DNA from: Bacteroidales bacterium
GTDB lineage: Bacteria; Bacteroidota; Bacteroidia; Bacteroidales; Marinilabiliaceae
DNA length: 64,000 nt
Assembly: GCA_024401365.1 (NCBI GenBank)
Contig: JAKSLE010000005.1
Location: 112,903 to 176,902 of the forward strand
Direction: 5' to 3'
Numbering within the stretch: the first letter of the stretch is position 1; each line of letters opens with the position of its first letter. Below are positions 25,263 through 35,490 of this stretch, piece after piece. The position numbers and the translations under genes were made by a program. The notes beneath the pieces are model-generated. The model saw nothing but the letters and a program-made list of their open reading frames with translations, had not been told where the DNA came from and did no database searches.

Positions 25263-27308
25263 TTAAGATACCTTACTGCCAGGCTTAACTTCTGCCGTAG
25301 GGCCACAAACAACCAACTTGCCGTCTGCATCAACAGCACTGAGTATCATGCCCTGACTCTCAACTCCTTTCAACTTCCTAGGTGCAAAGTTGGCTATAAA
25401 TAGTACCTCTTTACCTATCAAATCTTCAGGGTTGTAGAACTTAGCTATACCTGAGACAATAGTACGACCGCCCATGCCGTCGTCTATCTTGAACTGGAGC
25501 AACTTGTCTGCCTTTGGAACTTTCTGACAGTCTAGTACCTTGCCTACTCGGATATCTACCTTCTCAAATGTCTCAAAGTCAACTTCTGGCGCTACTGGCT
25601 CTGGCTTGTAGTTTTCTGCCTCATTGGCTTTCTTGATATCCTCAAGTCTCTTCATCTGAGCATCAATAACATCATCCTCTATCTTGTCGAAGAGCAACTC
25701 TGGCTTTTCTATAGCATGTCCTACAGGAAGTATATCTATGCTGCCAAGCATATTCCAATCTGCATCTCCCATAGCCAACATCTTACGAAGCTTTGCTGAT
25801 GAGAATGGCAGGAATGGCTCAAATACTATGGCAAGGTTTGCAGCAATCTGGAGACAGATATTCATAATAGTCTCTACTCTAGCCATATCTGTCTTGGCCA
25901 ACTTCCAAGGCTCGTTGTCTGCAAGGTACTTGTTACCAATACGAGCAAGGTTCATTGCCTCTTTCTGCGCATCACGGAATCGGAACACATCAAGAAGTGC
26001 CTCTACTTGCTTTCTTACCTCCGCAAACTCAGCTAGTGTAGCCTTGTCTCCCTCGGTCAACTCATGGCGCTCTGGCACCTTGCCCTCGAAGTACTTGTGC
26101 GTAAGTACCGTAGCACGGTTTACAAAGTTACCATATATAGCTACAAGCTCATTGTTATTTCTTGCCTGATAGTCTTTCCAGGTGAAGTCATTGTCCTTTG
26201 TCTCTGGAGCATTGGCTGTCAATACATAACGAAGAACGTCTTGCTTGTTAGGTATCTGCTCAAGATACTCATGGAGCCATACCGCCCAGTTGCGCGATGT
26301 GGAAATCTTATCGCCCTCAAGGTTAAGGAACTCGTTCGAAGGTACGTTGTCTGGCAGGTTGTACTCTCCATGTGCCTTCAACATAGCAGGGAATACAATA
26401 CAGTGGAACACAATATTGTCTTTTCCAATAAAGTGGAGCATACGTGTCTCTGGATCTTTCCACCATGTCTCCCAAGTATCAGGAAGCAACTCTTTAGTGT
26501 TGCTGATATATCCAATAGGCGCATCAAACCATACATAGAGCACCTTACCTTCAGCTCCTTCTACCGGTACAGGAATACCCCAGTTGAGGTCTCGTGTCAC
26601 AGCACGTGGCTTCAATCCTGTATCAAGCCAACTCTTACACTGGCCATATACATTCGAGCGCCATTCCTTATGCTCATTGAGAATCCACTGCTCAAGCCAA
26701 CCTTGATACTGGTCAAGTGGCAGATACCAGTGCTTCGTACTGCGCTTTACAAGCTTATTGCCTGTTACAGCGTTGTATGGGTTGATCAACTCGTCTGGAG
26801 AAAGTGTAGAACCGCACTTCTCACACTGGTCACCGTATGCATCGGCAGCATGACAACGTGGACACTCTCCACGAATATTTCGGTCCGTCAGGAATTCCTT
26901 GGCTTCTTCATCATAGTATTGCTCACTCTCCAACTCAACAAACTTGCCTTCATCATTCAATTTCTTGAAGAAGTCCGAAGCATGCTTCTTGTGTGTCTCA
27001 GATGTAGTGCGTGAATATACATCAAATGAAATGCCGAAATCTTCAAACGATTTCTTAATCAGGTTGTGGTATCTGTCTACAACATCCTGAACTGTACATC
27101 CTTCTTTGCGAGCTCTGATTGTCACAGGTACACCATGCTCATCAGATCCTCCGACTAGGAGTACCTCTTGCCCTTTCAAACGAAGGTAACGCGCATATAT
27201 ATCAGCTGGTACATACACACCAGCCAAGTGACCGATATGAACAGGACCGTTTGCGTATGGCAAAGCGGTTGTTACTAGGGTTCTCTTAAATTTCTTCTGT
27301 TCACTCAT
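25263..27308 (-). CDS. metG: Methionine--tRNA ligase
   Basis: This 681-residue class I synthetase charges tRNA-Met. Class I signatures are the HIGH box in [10 protein letters not shown] near residue 18 and a KMSKS-type loop written GDKISTSRN near 340. The zinc knuckle [18 protein letters not shown] near 150 places it with the four-cysteine type. A C-terminal EMAP/Trbp111-like tRNA-binding domain starts near 575 ([19 protein letters not shown]), allowing dimerisation and tRNA recruitment. It follows galE by 15 bases. Confidence 0.98.
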   Translation of the reverse strand: MSEQKKFKRTLVTTALPYANGPVHIGHLAGVYVPADIYARYLRLKGQEVLLVGGSDEHGVPVTIRARKEGCTVQDVVDRYHNLIKKSFEDFGISFDVYSRTTSETHKKHASDFFKKLNDEGKFVELESEQYYDEEAKEFLTDRNIRGECPRCHAADAYGDQCEKCGSTLSPDELINPYNAVTGNKLVKRSTKHWYLPLDQYQGWLEQWILNEHKEWRSNVYGQCKSWLDTGLKPRAVTRDLNWGIPVPVEGAEGKVLYVWFDAPIGYISNTKELLPDTWETWWKDPETRMLHFIGKDNIVFHCIVFPAMLKAHGEYNLPDNVPSNEFLNLEGDKISTSRNWAVWLHEYLEQIPNKQDVLRYVLTANAPETKDNDFTWKDYQARNNNELVAIYGNFVNRATVLTHKYFEGKVPERHELTEGDKATLAEFAEVRKQVEALLDVFRFRDAQKEAMNLARIGNKYLADNEPWKLAKTDMARVETIMNICLQIAANLAIVFEPFLPFSSAKLRKMLAMGDADWNMLGSIDILPVGHAIEKPELLFDKIEDDVIDAQMKRLEDIKKANEAENYKPEPVAPEVDFETFEKVDIRVGKVLDCQKVPKADKLLQFKIDDGMGGRTIVSGIAKFYNPEDLIGKEVLFIANFAPRKLKGVESQGMILSAVDADGKLVVCGPTAEVKPGSKVS

Positions 27309-27323
27309 ATTGCTGTATATATC

Positions 27324-28358
27324 TTACTTTATACCTCTACAGTTCTTTTCCCAATTCCAAGAAGAGAGAAGCGTATCTTCTATTGTTGCCTCAGCTTTCC
27401 AGCCAAGTTCATTGTTCGCTAATGATGTGTCGGCCCAAATCTTCTCTATATCGCCTTCTCTACGACCAACAATCTTATAGTTCAACTTCACACCTGTCGA
27501 TTTCTCAAACGCTTTTACAAGTTCCATAACCGAAACGCCACTGCCTGTACCAATATTGAAATACTCGTAGTTGGCTTTGTTCTTCTTGCTGAGCAAACGG
27601 TCAATAGCTACTACATGAGCCTTGGCAAGGTCTACCACATTGATAAAGTCGCGGATACATGTTCCGTCAGGTGTATTGTAGTCGTCGCCAAAAATGCTCA
27701 ACTGCTCACGGATACCAGCTGCTGTCTGCGTAATATATGGCACAAGATTGTTCGGTATGCCTACAGGTGATTCTCCAATAAGTGCCGATGGATGCGCACC
27801 AATAGGATTGAAATATCTCAACGCCAAACAGTTAAGACCCAACTCAGCATTGGCCTTGGCAAAATCTCGCATAATGTCCTCAGCAATAGCCTTGGTATTT
27901 CCATAAGGTGATTCTGCTGGCTTGCGAGGGGTGTTCTCGGTTACAGGCAACTTGTCTGGCTGACCATATACTGTACACGATGATGAAAATACTAGATTCT
28001 TGACACCGTATATCTTCATACAGTCAAGAATATTCATCAACGAGTTAAGATTGTTGCGATAGTACTCAAGTGGCTTGTACACACTCTCACCTACTGCCTT
28101 GAGTGCTGCAAAGTGAATAATCGCCTCAATTGATGTATATTTCTTGAAGAATGCATTTATCTTCTCTGCATCTGTAAGGTCAAAGCACTCAAACTTTGGT
28201 CGGATACCTGTAATTTTCTCGATGTTGTCTACAACTTCTTCCTTCGAGTTGCAAAGGTTATCTACGATTACTACATCGTAACCTGCCTGCTGCAACTCAA
28301 CTACCGTGTGGGAACCGATAAATCCTGTTCCACCTGTTACCAATATCTGCTTAGCCAT
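27324..28358 (-). CDS. galE: UDP-glucose 4-epimerase
   Basis: This 344-residue NAD-dependent enzyme interconverts UDP-glucose and UDP-galactose. It has GGTGFIGSHT at residues 8-17, the SSSCTVYG block near 125, the catalytic YGNTK near 151, and the GalE-typical LRYFNPIGAHPSALIGESP near 183 and ANYEYFNIGTGSGVSV near 262. A full promoter lies just upstream inside the 3' end of the GH5 gene, so galE-metG forms its own transcription unit. Confidence 0.95.
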   Translation of the reverse strand: MAKQILVTGGTGFIGSHTVVELQQAGYDVVIVDNLCNSKEEVVDNIEKITGIRPKFECFDLTDAEKINAFFKKYTSIEAIIHFAALKAVGESVYKPLEYYRNNLNSLMNILDCMKIYGVKNLVFSSSCTVYGQPDKLPVTENTPRKPAESPYGNTKAIAEDIMRDFAKANAELGLNCLALRYFNPIGAHPSALIGESPVGIPNNLVPYITQTAAGIREQLSIFGDDYNTPDGTCIRDFINVVDLAKAHVVAIDRLLSKKNKANYEYFNIGTGSGVSVMELVKAFEKSTGVKLNYKIVGRREGDIEKIWADTSLANNELGWKAEATIEDTLLSSWNWEKNCRGIK

Positions 28359-28380
28359 TGTTTTGCTGTTATTTGCGTTA

Positions 28381-28412
28381 CAAAGTTACCCTATTTTACA
28401 ATCTCTTGCAAA
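28381..28412 (-). promoter_or_regulatory. Promoter of galE-metG
   Basis: On the minus strand TTTG (complement CAAA, 28409-28412), a 20-base spacer and TAACTTTG (complement 28381-28388) give an exact match to the Bacteroidota promoter. The -33 element is inside the GH5 coding end. The predicted leader is only about 15-20 bases. Confidence 0.8.
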
Positions 28413-29704
28413 CGTTGGTTGGCATTACGTATAATTGTTATCGTACTGTCAGTATCAAATATCGAATTCAACCCTTGCTGCTCTTGCGCAGGATCTCCTG
28501 TGTAGGGCTGCCCAAGTTCCCAATATACCACTCCATCAGATATCTTGGCCGATCCTCCCCATGCCCAGAAATTGCACCCTGCAAGCACACCATTACGCGC
28601 AGCTTCTTCTGCTATGTAGTCAAAAACATAACTGTAATACGAGTCACGAGCAGTGGTCGAACTTTCTCTAGAAAACTGGAACCCGTCTCTTGGGTAACCA
28701 AACTCTTCTAAAACCAATGGTTTAGAGTACTTTTCCGCTATGACTTTATGGGCTTCAATATATTGAGCCGTATTCTGCTTCGCTACGTCAAGATTCTCTG
28801 TAAGAGTCTTTTCGCTAGTCCATCCCCAGTTATACGGCCATATATGAATATTCATATAATCAACATTCTTGCAACTATGGATGGTCTCATAAAGGTCATA
28901 ATCCTGCTCGCATCCCCACATGCCCTCACTACCTACAGATATCAAGTGATTAGGATCAAGCGATCTTATCTGAGCCGCTACTGAGTCTATCCATAATACA
29001 AATGCCTCTTTGTTTGCATCTGAAAAACAACGTGGCTCATTGGCAATCTGCCATGACATAATAGCAGGATCATCTGTATATAACTTCCCTGTATACCTGT
29101 TTGTCCTGGTAATCACATTCTTAACATGATCAGCAAATAGTTGCTTGGCCTTAGGAGCTTGCATGTACTGCGCAACATAATCCATATATGTAGGCCAACC
29201 ATCAACAGATGGTATCGGAGCCTTACCATAACCGGCCCACTGAAGATATACGGAATAACCGCCACTCCATTCCCAAGCATTGTTCAGATAGAGGACAGCC
29301 TTCATGTTACGCTTTCCCAACTCAGCCATAAAGTAATCCAAGCCATCAAAAATGGTATCATTATATACCCCTGGCTCTGTCTGTAGCGTAGGACGGATAC
29401 GCGAAGGCAATCCATTTTCACCATCTCCGCCTACAAGTACTCGAAGATTGTCAACACCTATAGCCTGCAAACTGTCAAGTTCTGCTGCTAGTCGCTCCCT
29501 ATTGCCTCCTTCTCCCGTGGAACCAAGAATAGCTCCATACCAAAAATTAGCACCTATATAATAATATGGTCTCCCTTCTGAAACAAAATGACCATCTTCT
29601 ATAGAAACAAAATCCGATCGTAACGCAACAGATGTCGTACTACCCTTGGAACAAGATAAACTTATAAGCGCTATAAGCAACGTTACAAGAAAAACACTCT
29701 TCAT
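28391..29704 (-). CDS. Glycoside hydrolase family 5 lipoprotein, mannanase-like
   Basis: This 437-residue protein is exported as a lipoprotein (SLSC lipobox at residues 15-18). It has the GH5 barrel with the acid/base Glu in WQIANEPRC near 213 and the nucleophile Glu in LVLEEFGYPRDG near 337. The long insert before ANEP and the aromatic substrate-cleft residues resemble the GH5_7 beta-mannanase group, so cleavage of mannan-type glycans on the cell surface is likely. It stands next to galE, which may handle released galactose, but no SusC/SusD pair is near, so a dedicated utilisation locus is not evident. A degenerate -7 (TATACTTG) lies about 75 bases upstream on the minus strand. Confidence 0.88.
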   Translation of the reverse strand: MKSVFLVTLLIALISLSCSKGSTTSVALRSDFVSIEDGHFVSEGRPYYYIGANFWYGAILGSTGEGGNRERLAAELDSLQAIGVDNLRVLVGGDGENGLPSRIRPTLQTEPGVYNDTIFDGLDYFMAELGKRNMKAVLYLNNAWEWSGGYSVYLQWAGYGKAPIPSVDGWPTYMDYVAQYMQAPKAKQLFADHVKNVITRTNRYTGKLYTDDPAIMSWQIANEPRCFSDANKEAFVLWIDSVAAQIRSLDPNHLISVGSEGMWGCEQDYDLYETIHSCKNVDYMNIHIWPYNWGWTSEKTLTENLDVAKQNTAQYIEAHKVIAEKYSKPLVLEEFGYPRDGFQFSRESSTTARDSYYSYVFDYIAEEAARNGVLAGCNFWAWGGSAKISDGVVYWELGQPYTGDPAQEQQGLNSIFDTDSTITIIRNANQRLQEIVK

Positions 29705-29869
29705 AAAATAACAATTAGCTGTGAAATAACGCGACTTTGCTAATATTAAGAATTAGTTAAACTACTTTAACGGTGTCAAGTATAACCTTCTAAATTACAG
29801 TGGCGTAATAGATATTAGAAAATCAACCTTATAATTGGTTAGTTTTTTGACATGCTATGTGAATCATAT

Positions 29870-29911
29870 GCGTCAATACCGTCGCGACGACCGGAATTGA
29901 CGCTTTTTTTT
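29870..29911 (+). terminator. Orphan plus-strand intrinsic terminator
   Basis: GCGTCAAT (29870-29877) and ATTGACGC (29896-29903) form a stem with an inner CCG/CGG pair, followed directly by eight T on the plus strand. All annotated genes around it are on the minus strand, so it terminates either an unknown plus-strand transcript or stray antisense RNA. The rest of 29705-29915 shows no coding frame. Confidence 0.65.
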
Positions 29912-29915
29912 ATGA

Positions 29916-30524
29916 CTACATCTTAGCTATCTCACCCATTTTGGTGATATACTTACCAATAATGTCAAATTCCAAATTTACTACCGACCCCTTCTGCAAC
30001 TTACAGAAATTAGTATGGCTATATGTATAAGGTATGATTGCTACCTGGAAACTGTCCATCTTGCTGTTTACAACCGTAAGGCTGACTCCATTCACACATA
30101 CCGAACCTTTCTCAACTGTAATATAACCCTTGAGCGCCTGCTCTTTTATGAAATCGTACTTGAATGTAAAGTACCAACTGCCATCTGCCTCTTGAATATT
30201 CTCACATACAGCCGTCTGGTCTACGTGACCTTGTACGATATGTCCATCTAGCCTGCCGTTCATTACCATACTGCGCTCAACATTTACCCAGTCCCCTACC
30301 TGAAGCTTGCCAAGGTTGCTTCGCTGAAGAGTCTCAGCTACAGCCGTAACAGTATATTCTTTACCTGAAATATTAACTACAGTCAAACAAACACCGTTGT
30401 GAGCCACACTTTGGTCTATCTTGAGCTCGCTCGTAAAAGAGCACTCTAGAGTCATATGCAAGTTGCCACCATCAACAACCAACTTCTTAACTACTGCCGA
30501 CTCTTCAACTATTCCTGAAAACAT
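29916..30524 (-). CDS. ribE: Riboflavin synthase alpha chain
   Basis: This 202-residue cytoplasmic enzyme dismutates two 6,7-dimethyl-8-ribityllumazine molecules to riboflavin. It opens MFSGIVEE and contains two copies of the lumazine-binding domain, each with a V-x-NGVCLTV or VNGVSLTV block (near residues 45 and 140). The first also has ETLQRSNLGKLQ-like sequence near 85. The length is normal. No FMN riboswitch is visible in the 95 bases upstream. Confidence 0.95.
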   Translation of the reverse strand: MFSGIVEESAVVKKLVVDGGNLHMTLECSFTSELKIDQSVAHNGVCLTVVNISGKEYTVTAVAETLQRSNLGKLQVGDWVNVERSMVMNGRLDGHIVQGHVDQTAVCENIQEADGSWYFTFKYDFIKEQALKGYITVEKGSVCVNGVSLTVVNSKMDSFQVAIIPYTYSHTNFCKLQKGSVVNLEFDIIGKYITKMGEIAKM

Positions 30525-30552
30525 ATTATATATATCAAATTATACATCAAAA

Positions 30553-30582
30553 CGTGAGACCGACAATTGTGTCAGTCCCACG
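30553..30582 (-). terminator. Terminator of the type IX operon
   Basis: CGTGAGACCGACA and TGTCAGTCCCACG pair with two mismatches around a 4-base loop. On the minus strand the hairpin is followed by TTTTG. It lies 38 bases after the gldN stop and before ribE. Confidence 0.75.
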
Positions 30583-30619
30583 CCTTATAACTTTATGCTA
30601 AATTTCAACTAGCAAGTCA

Positions 30620-31513
30620 TTAATACTCCCACATATCGTGCTCCTTAACGAAGATCTCGTTGTGGATACGACGAGACTCGAGGTTAGCATCCAATGCTGT
30701 AGTATACTCAACGATAGCTCGGTTGTTGTATACGTTAGACTCGCGATAGATATAGCTTGCGAACTTACGCTGTGCCATCAAGTCATCAAACGACTGACGC
30801 TGAGCATCGTTACGTGTATTGTATACCTCCTGCTCGCTCAAGAATGGACGGAGCTCTGGATAGTATACCCAGAATGTCAACTCTGCCTTATAACGAGCTT
30901 CACCAGCCTCGTTAACTTCAGAAGATTCGCGGATTGGGCAAAGACCAATGATACGTACATCCATACGACCATACTTGCGATCGAACCACCAAACCTCCTT
31001 TAGCAAGAAACGCTGCACCTGATCAAGCTTAACCTCTCCCTTTACAGTCTTCTGGGAACCAGATTCCTCATCATAAATCTCAGTTTCACCACCACCAAGG
31101 TTCTTCTCAATCACCTCAATCTGAGCCTTACGAGCAAACTCATCAGTCTCAGTTGCATCGTATGCTGTCAAATCACCTCTCTTAACAGCATCGTAGATAA
31201 CTTGCATAAGTGATCGACGACCATCAAGTGGACGAGTTGGATAGTACAATGGGAAGTTGATCTTCTCACGCAAATCTATAATACGCCAAATAGTCTTTGA
31301 CCACATTACATCAGCCTCACGAACATGAACGTAAGGGATATATTTCTTGCTAGCGATATGATGCTTCTCATAAGGTCCATCAATACCAGTGAAAACGTTA
31401 GGATCGTGTGCCGAAACGTTTAGTGGAGATGGAGATGGCTCACGAGTAACCGACTGTGCCATAACAACAGTCGACATCATTACCATAACTGCCAAAAATA
31501 GTGACTTCTTCAT
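30620..31513 (-). CDS. gldN: Type IX secretion/gliding protein GldN (PorN)
   Basis: This 297-residue periplasmic protein forms the PorK-PorN ring under the outer membrane in the type IX system. The start at MKKSLFLAV gives a proper signal peptide (cleavage after VVMA); the ten upstream codons do not. Family features are YVHVREADVMWSKTIWR near 75, REKINFPLYYP near 95, VWWFDRKYGRMDVRIIGLCP near 190 and a conserved IHNEIFVKEHDMWEY end. It follows gldM by 36 bases. Confidence 0.95.
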   Translation of the reverse strand: MKKSLFLAVMVMMSTVVMAQSVTREPSPSPLNVSAHDPNVFTGIDGPYEKHHIASKKYIPYVHVREADVMWSKTIWRIIDLREKINFPLYYPTRPLDGRRSLMQVIYDAVKRGDLTAYDATETDEFARKAQIEVIEKNLGGGETEIYDEESGSQKTVKGEVKLDQVQRFLLKEVWWFDRKYGRMDVRIIGLCPIRESSEVNEAGEARYKAELTFWVYYPELRPFLSEQEVYNTRNDAQRQSFDDLMAQRKFASYIYRESNVYNNRAIVEYTTALDANLESRRIHNEIFVKEHDMWEY

Positions 31514-31549
31514 ATTACTTTGTATTAAAAGTACTCTTATCACACCTGA

Positions 31550-33094
31550 TTATTCGCAAACGAGAGAGATAGTACCCAAGTCGTTGATGCTACCATCAGG
31601 GAACTTAACTTTTACATGCTCTACCCAGAACTTCTGACCGCGGTTCACCTTAGCCAACATCGACTTCTGCTCTGCTGTGAACTGGCCGCCCTTAGCTGTC
31701 TTTGTTACATCAAAACCACCAGACTTAACTGTCAAATCGAATGATACAACATCAAACTTAACGTCGAACACGAAGTCCTCAAGTTCAGCGCGAACACTGC
31801 TGACGTTAGTCAACTGAGCCTTTGAAATACGACCACCCTTAGATCCAGGCAACTTAGGAGTTGGATTTGGAACTCGGTAGATACGGAAGTTCTTCTGTGG
31901 GAAACGAACAGCCTTGCCATTCACATCACCCGAAACAGTTACTACTGCCTCCTTAGCATCCTTGTTAGGCTTTGCAATGTAAATGCTACCCTGCTTTGTA
32001 AGGGTACAACCTGTAGCAGATACCTTAAGGCTAGACTGAGGAATACCAGGAGCTGAAATCTCGAGAGGGTTATCAAGACCACGGTACATAGCATTCATCT
32101 TTATAGGTGCTACTGTTACCATAGGCTGTGCAACCTCATACTCACCTTCAACCTTGTAGTGGAGCATCTCACCAGATACTGGATCTGGAATAGAGAGGTC
32201 TGCCGAATACTTCTTCTGACCAACTGCTGAAGCAGGAACGCTGTACTTACCACGACCAGATTCAACACGAAGCTCACTACCAGCAACATTTACAACAGGC
32301 TCCATTGTGTCATCATAAGCTGCAAGCATGATATCAGCCTCATAAACACCACCCTGAATTACATAGCTGCTCTTAGGGATAATGAGAGGCTCAATCTTGT
32401 TGAACTTAAACGAAGCCTTATCAATAGAACTGTAGAGATATTGTACAATGTCTGCCTCAGCGTTACGAACATTACTCTGCATATTACTCAACAATGCCAT
32501 TGAAGCAGCAAGTGGAATATGCTCAAAGTTCTGGCTCTGCCAAGGTACCTTAACATTATCAGCATCTACAGTATCACGAGTTGCAAGCATTTCCTCGATA
32601 CCATTTAAAAGTATAGCATCACCATTGGCAATACCCTTGAGGAACTCTTTATACTCGCCGATCTTAGCTTTCAACTCTTCGCCCTTTGCACCGTCTTTTT
32701 CAACCATCATTACGGTTGCAGCGATATCCTGATTACTCTTTGACAAGTAATTATCCTCATCGTACTCAGGACCATCAGCTCGGTGAACGAGATCATTCTT
32801 TACACCACGAACATATTCAAACAACGAATCTGCAGCTGCCTGAACCTTCTTGACTGTCGCATAAGCATCACCTACCTTAGCAGGATTCTGTGCATTAGCA
32901 TTCTCAAAGTTAACGTACGCAGTCCTATTCTTTACTTCAGTATTTCTAGTAGAAGATCGAATACTCTTGTCGACCAAGTCAAATGCGTTCAACAAGTCAC
33001 CTGATACATTCAATGCCAACATAGCTGTAAGCATCAAATACATCATACCGATCATCTTCTGTCTAGGGGTTTCCGGACAGTTACCACCACTCAT
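31550..33094 (-). CDS. gldM: Type IX secretion/gliding motor protein GldM (PorM)
   Basis: This 514-residue protein has one inner-membrane helix. It opens MSGGNCPETPRQKMIGMMYLMLTAML, the usual PorM/GldM N-terminus whose helix pairs with GldL to form the proton-driven motor. The long periplasmic part contains four domains that reach the PorKN ring. The middle has ISAPGIPQSSLKVSATG near 355 and the last domain holds VRAELEDFVFDVKFDVVSF near 420. It lies 45 bases after gldL in the same operon. Confidence 0.96.
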   Translation of the reverse strand: MSGGNCPETPRQKMIGMMYLMLTAMLALNVSGDLLNAFDLVDKSIRSSTRNTEVKNRTAYVNFENANAQNPAKVGDAYATVKKVQAAADSLFEYVRGVKNDLVHRADGPEYDEDNYLSKSNQDIAATVMMVEKDGAKGEELKAKIGEYKEFLKGIANGDAILLNGIEEMLATRDTVDADNVKVPWQSQNFEHIPLAASMALLSNMQSNVRNAEADIVQYLYSSIDKASFKFNKIEPLIIPKSSYVIQGGVYEADIMLAAYDDTMEPVVNVAGSELRVESGRGKYSVPASAVGQKKYSADLSIPDPVSGEMLHYKVEGEYEVAQPMVTVAPIKMNAMYRGLDNPLEISAPGIPQSSLKVSATGCTLTKQGSIYIAKPNKDAKEAVVTVSGDVNGKAVRFPQKNFRIYRVPNPTPKLPGSKGGRISKAQLTNVSSVRAELEDFVFDVKFDVVSFDLTVKSGGFDVTKTAKGGQFTAEQKSMLAKVNRGQKFWVEHVKVKFPDGSINDLGTISLVCE

Positions 33095-33139
33095 TTCGTT
33101 GCTCTCCTATATTTGGTAATACACTTGAACCTATCTAAA

Positions 33140-33976
33140 TTACTTGCGAACTACGCTAAGCATATTGCCGTAGATCGAATTAAGCTCTGTTACAGTCTTT
33201 GACAAACCAGCTATCTGCTCACGGTACTGACGTACGCCGTCAATAGAAGCTTGAATCTCAGAAGAGATTGTAGAGATGCCGTCTGTCAAGCTCTTTGTTG
33301 TCTCGAGCTGGCTATTTACACTCTGCAACTGCTTAGAGTATGCCTCATTCATAGCCTTAATGTTAGATGTCATTGACTGAGTCTGCGAAGCCTGCTCAGC
33401 GAATGAATCGTTAAACTTAGAGTATGAATCTGAGAACTTCTTGCTAGCATCTACAACATTTGCCTGAACTGCTGTCATCTGGCTCATTGAGTCTGTAGCA
33501 ACCTTAACGTTGTTGATATACGACTTTGTTGCAACTGCAGCGTCAGAAAGGTCTGCCATCTGAGATGTAGTGTTAGCCAACTTCTTTACGCCCTGAGACA
33601 ACTCATCGATAGTCTTCTGCTCGATTGCACCAGCATTAAGAAGAGCCGACAACTCGCTTCCGCCACCAACTGCTGAAGCGCCTGTTGACGAATGGCTAGA
33701 GCCATGGCTTACGCGCTCTTTGTCTGGATCTGGCTCGAGACCAATAAGTTCTGGATAAACCAAACTCCAATCTGGAGTCTCATGAGGTGGTTCGAATGAT
33801 GAAAGTGCAAAGATAAGAGCCTCAACACCCAAACCTGCAATAAGCATAATACTAGCACCTGGCGCGTGAAGGATTTTAAAAAGTGCACCGATAATAGCTA
33901 CAGCTGCACCGAAGCCATACACATAAGCCATGGTCTTTTTATAGGCCGGACTAGTTACAAATTCTGAAATACTCAT
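33140..33976 (-). CDS. gldL: Type IX secretion/gliding motor protein GldL (PorL)
   Basis: The protein is 278 residues with two N-terminal membrane helices (about residues 15-33 and 40-60). These enclose KILHAPGASIMLIAGLGVEALIF, the region carrying the conserved glutamate used in proton translocation. A long cytoplasmic, Ser/Gln-rich coiled-coil region follows (about 110-270). Together with GldM it powers type IX secretion across the outer membrane. Confidence 0.96.
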   Translation of the reverse strand: MSISEFVTSPAYKKTMAYVYGFGAAVAIIGALFKILHAPGASIMLIAGLGVEALIFALSSFEPPHETPDWSLVYPELIGLEPDPDKERVSHGSSHSSTGASAVGGGSELSALLNAGAIEQKTIDELSQGVKKLANTTSQMADLSDAAVATKSYINNVKVATDSMSQMTAVQANVVDASKKFSDSYSKFNDSFAEQASQTQSMTSNIKAMNEAYSKQLQSVNSQLETTKSLTDGISTISSEIQASIDGVRQYREQIAGLSKTVTELNSIYGNMLSVVRK

Positions 33977-34042
33977 TTTACCTCAATTTCTATTGTTAAA
34001 AATAATAGGTTACCTATTTAATAGTTATCTTACCTATGTGAA

Positions 34043-35416
34043 TTACTCTCCAATATAATCACGGACGCAACGGAAGCCGATATAACTTGTTGCTGAATCC
34101 TGATATTCGTATGTACGTGTACCGCACTGCATATAGTATGCGATATCCTTCCATGAACCACCACGAATAACCTTACGCTTCATAACATGCGCTTCGTCAT
34201 CTCGAGCGTTATATTCGTAAGTTGGGTTAAAGTCGTGCGTGTAAGCATAGCTAGACTCGTCGTATGCACTAGATGTCCACTCTGCTACGTTACCTGCCAT
34301 ATCAAACAATCCGTAATCGTTTGGTGCATATGAGCAGACATTAGTTGTAGCTGCTGCACCATCGTCAGCATAGCGACCACGAAGTGGCTTAAAGTTAGCT
34401 ACGAAGCAACCACGGTTGTTACGTGTATAATATCCACCCCAAGGGTAAACACCGCCATTGATACCACCACGAGCTGCATACTCCCATTCAGCCTCTGTTG
34501 GGAGGCGGTAATCCATTGCCAAAGGAATATGGTCAAGTTGGAGTGTACGGTTCAACCAGTTAGAACGCCAGATACAGAATGCTGTAGCCTGCTTCCAGCT
34601 AACACCTACGCAAGGATAATTATCGAAACCTGGGTGGAAGAAATACATCTTAGTCCAAGGTTCGTTATAAGAATATGTAAAGTCTGCAATCCAGCACAAT
34701 GTATCAGGATATACAAGAACCTTATCACGAACGATGAAAGAACCACGGTTTGCGATTGGATTCCACTCACCCTCCTTGTTTACAACCTTACCATCATACT
34801 CCTTACGTTCGAGGTTATAACGGTTAGTCTTCTTAGCTGCCTGCTGGAGGTCGATCCACATATATTGGTAAACCCACTTACGAGTATCGTACTCGCGACG
34901 ACCCATGAAACGGTCCTCCTCACGATAGTAGAGAGGATCCTCGCCATTACCACCCTCTTCGAGGATAGCACGGATATCTTCATTAGCAGTCTCGATAGGC
35001 TGATCCCAGTTGATACGGAACTTATCACCGAAACCATTATCTGTAGGCTCGTCACCTGTAGAAGTTTCAGTAATAATATAGCCCTCACCATCTTCACCAA
35101 TCATACGACGAGCGATAGAGTCACGAACCCAGTACACGAACTGACGGTACTCTGAGTTTGTGATCTCAGTTTCATCCATCCAGAAAGAACGGATAGTCAC
35201 TGTCTTTGTCTGTGCATTTGTGATGCTGGCTACGTCCTGCTCATTCTGGCCCATATTGAAGCTACCCTGAGCGATAAACAACATACCGTAAGGATTTGGC
35301 TCGAAGAAATCCGCGCTACGCTGAACGCCGATCAACTCGCCGCCATCACTACTTCCACAGCCGGTCAAGCCAGCTAGAAGCATCACCACAATGGATAAAA
35401 CAGATATATTCTTCAT
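34043..35416 (-). CDS. gldK: Type IX secretion lipoprotein GldK (PorK)
   Basis: This 457-residue outer-membrane lipoprotein (LTGC lipobox near residue 20) carries a formylglycine-generating-enzyme-like fold. Visible family blocks are YGMLFIAQGSFNMGQNEQD near 43, FWMDETEITNSEYRQF near 77, RLPTEAEWEYAARGG near 300, GLFDMAGNVAEWTSSAY near 370 and VIRGGSWKD near 415. It is a scaffold in the PorKN ring rather than an enzyme. It follows porP by 74 bases. Confidence 0.96.
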   Translation of the reverse strand: MKNISVLSIVVMLLAGLTGCGSSDGGELIGVQRSADFFEPNPYGMLFIAQGSFNMGQNEQDVASITNAQTKTVTIRSFWMDETEITNSEYRQFVYWVRDSIARRMIGEDGEGYIITETSTGDEPTDNGFGDKFRINWDQPIETANEDIRAILEEGGNGEDPLYYREEDRFMGRREYDTRKWVYQYMWIDLQQAAKKTNRYNLERKEYDGKVVNKEGEWNPIANRGSFIVRDKVLVYPDTLCWIADFTYSYNEPWTKMYFFHPGFDNYPCVGVSWKQATAFCIWRSNWLNRTLQLDHIPLAMDYRLPTEAEWEYAARGGINGGVYPWGGYYTRNNRGCFVANFKPLRGRYADDGAAATTNVCSYAPNDYGLFDMAGNVAEWTSSAYDESSYAYTHDFNPTYEYNARDDEAHVMKRKVIRGGSWKDIAYYMQCGTRTYEYQDSATSYIGFRCVRDYIGE

Positions 35417-35490
35417 AATATACTTATTATCTCGTAAATTGCATTACTTATACTATTCTTTATATAATGAATCAGACTATACAAGTTGCC

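Noticed and set aside
26064-27014. Long open frame on the plus strand inside metG
   Set aside because: Antisense to conserved metG motifs; no start signal or family resemblance.
28391-29704. GH5 gene as part of a polysaccharide utilisation locus
   Set aside because: No SusC/SusD pair or further glycan enzymes lie near; galE and metG downstream have their own promoter.
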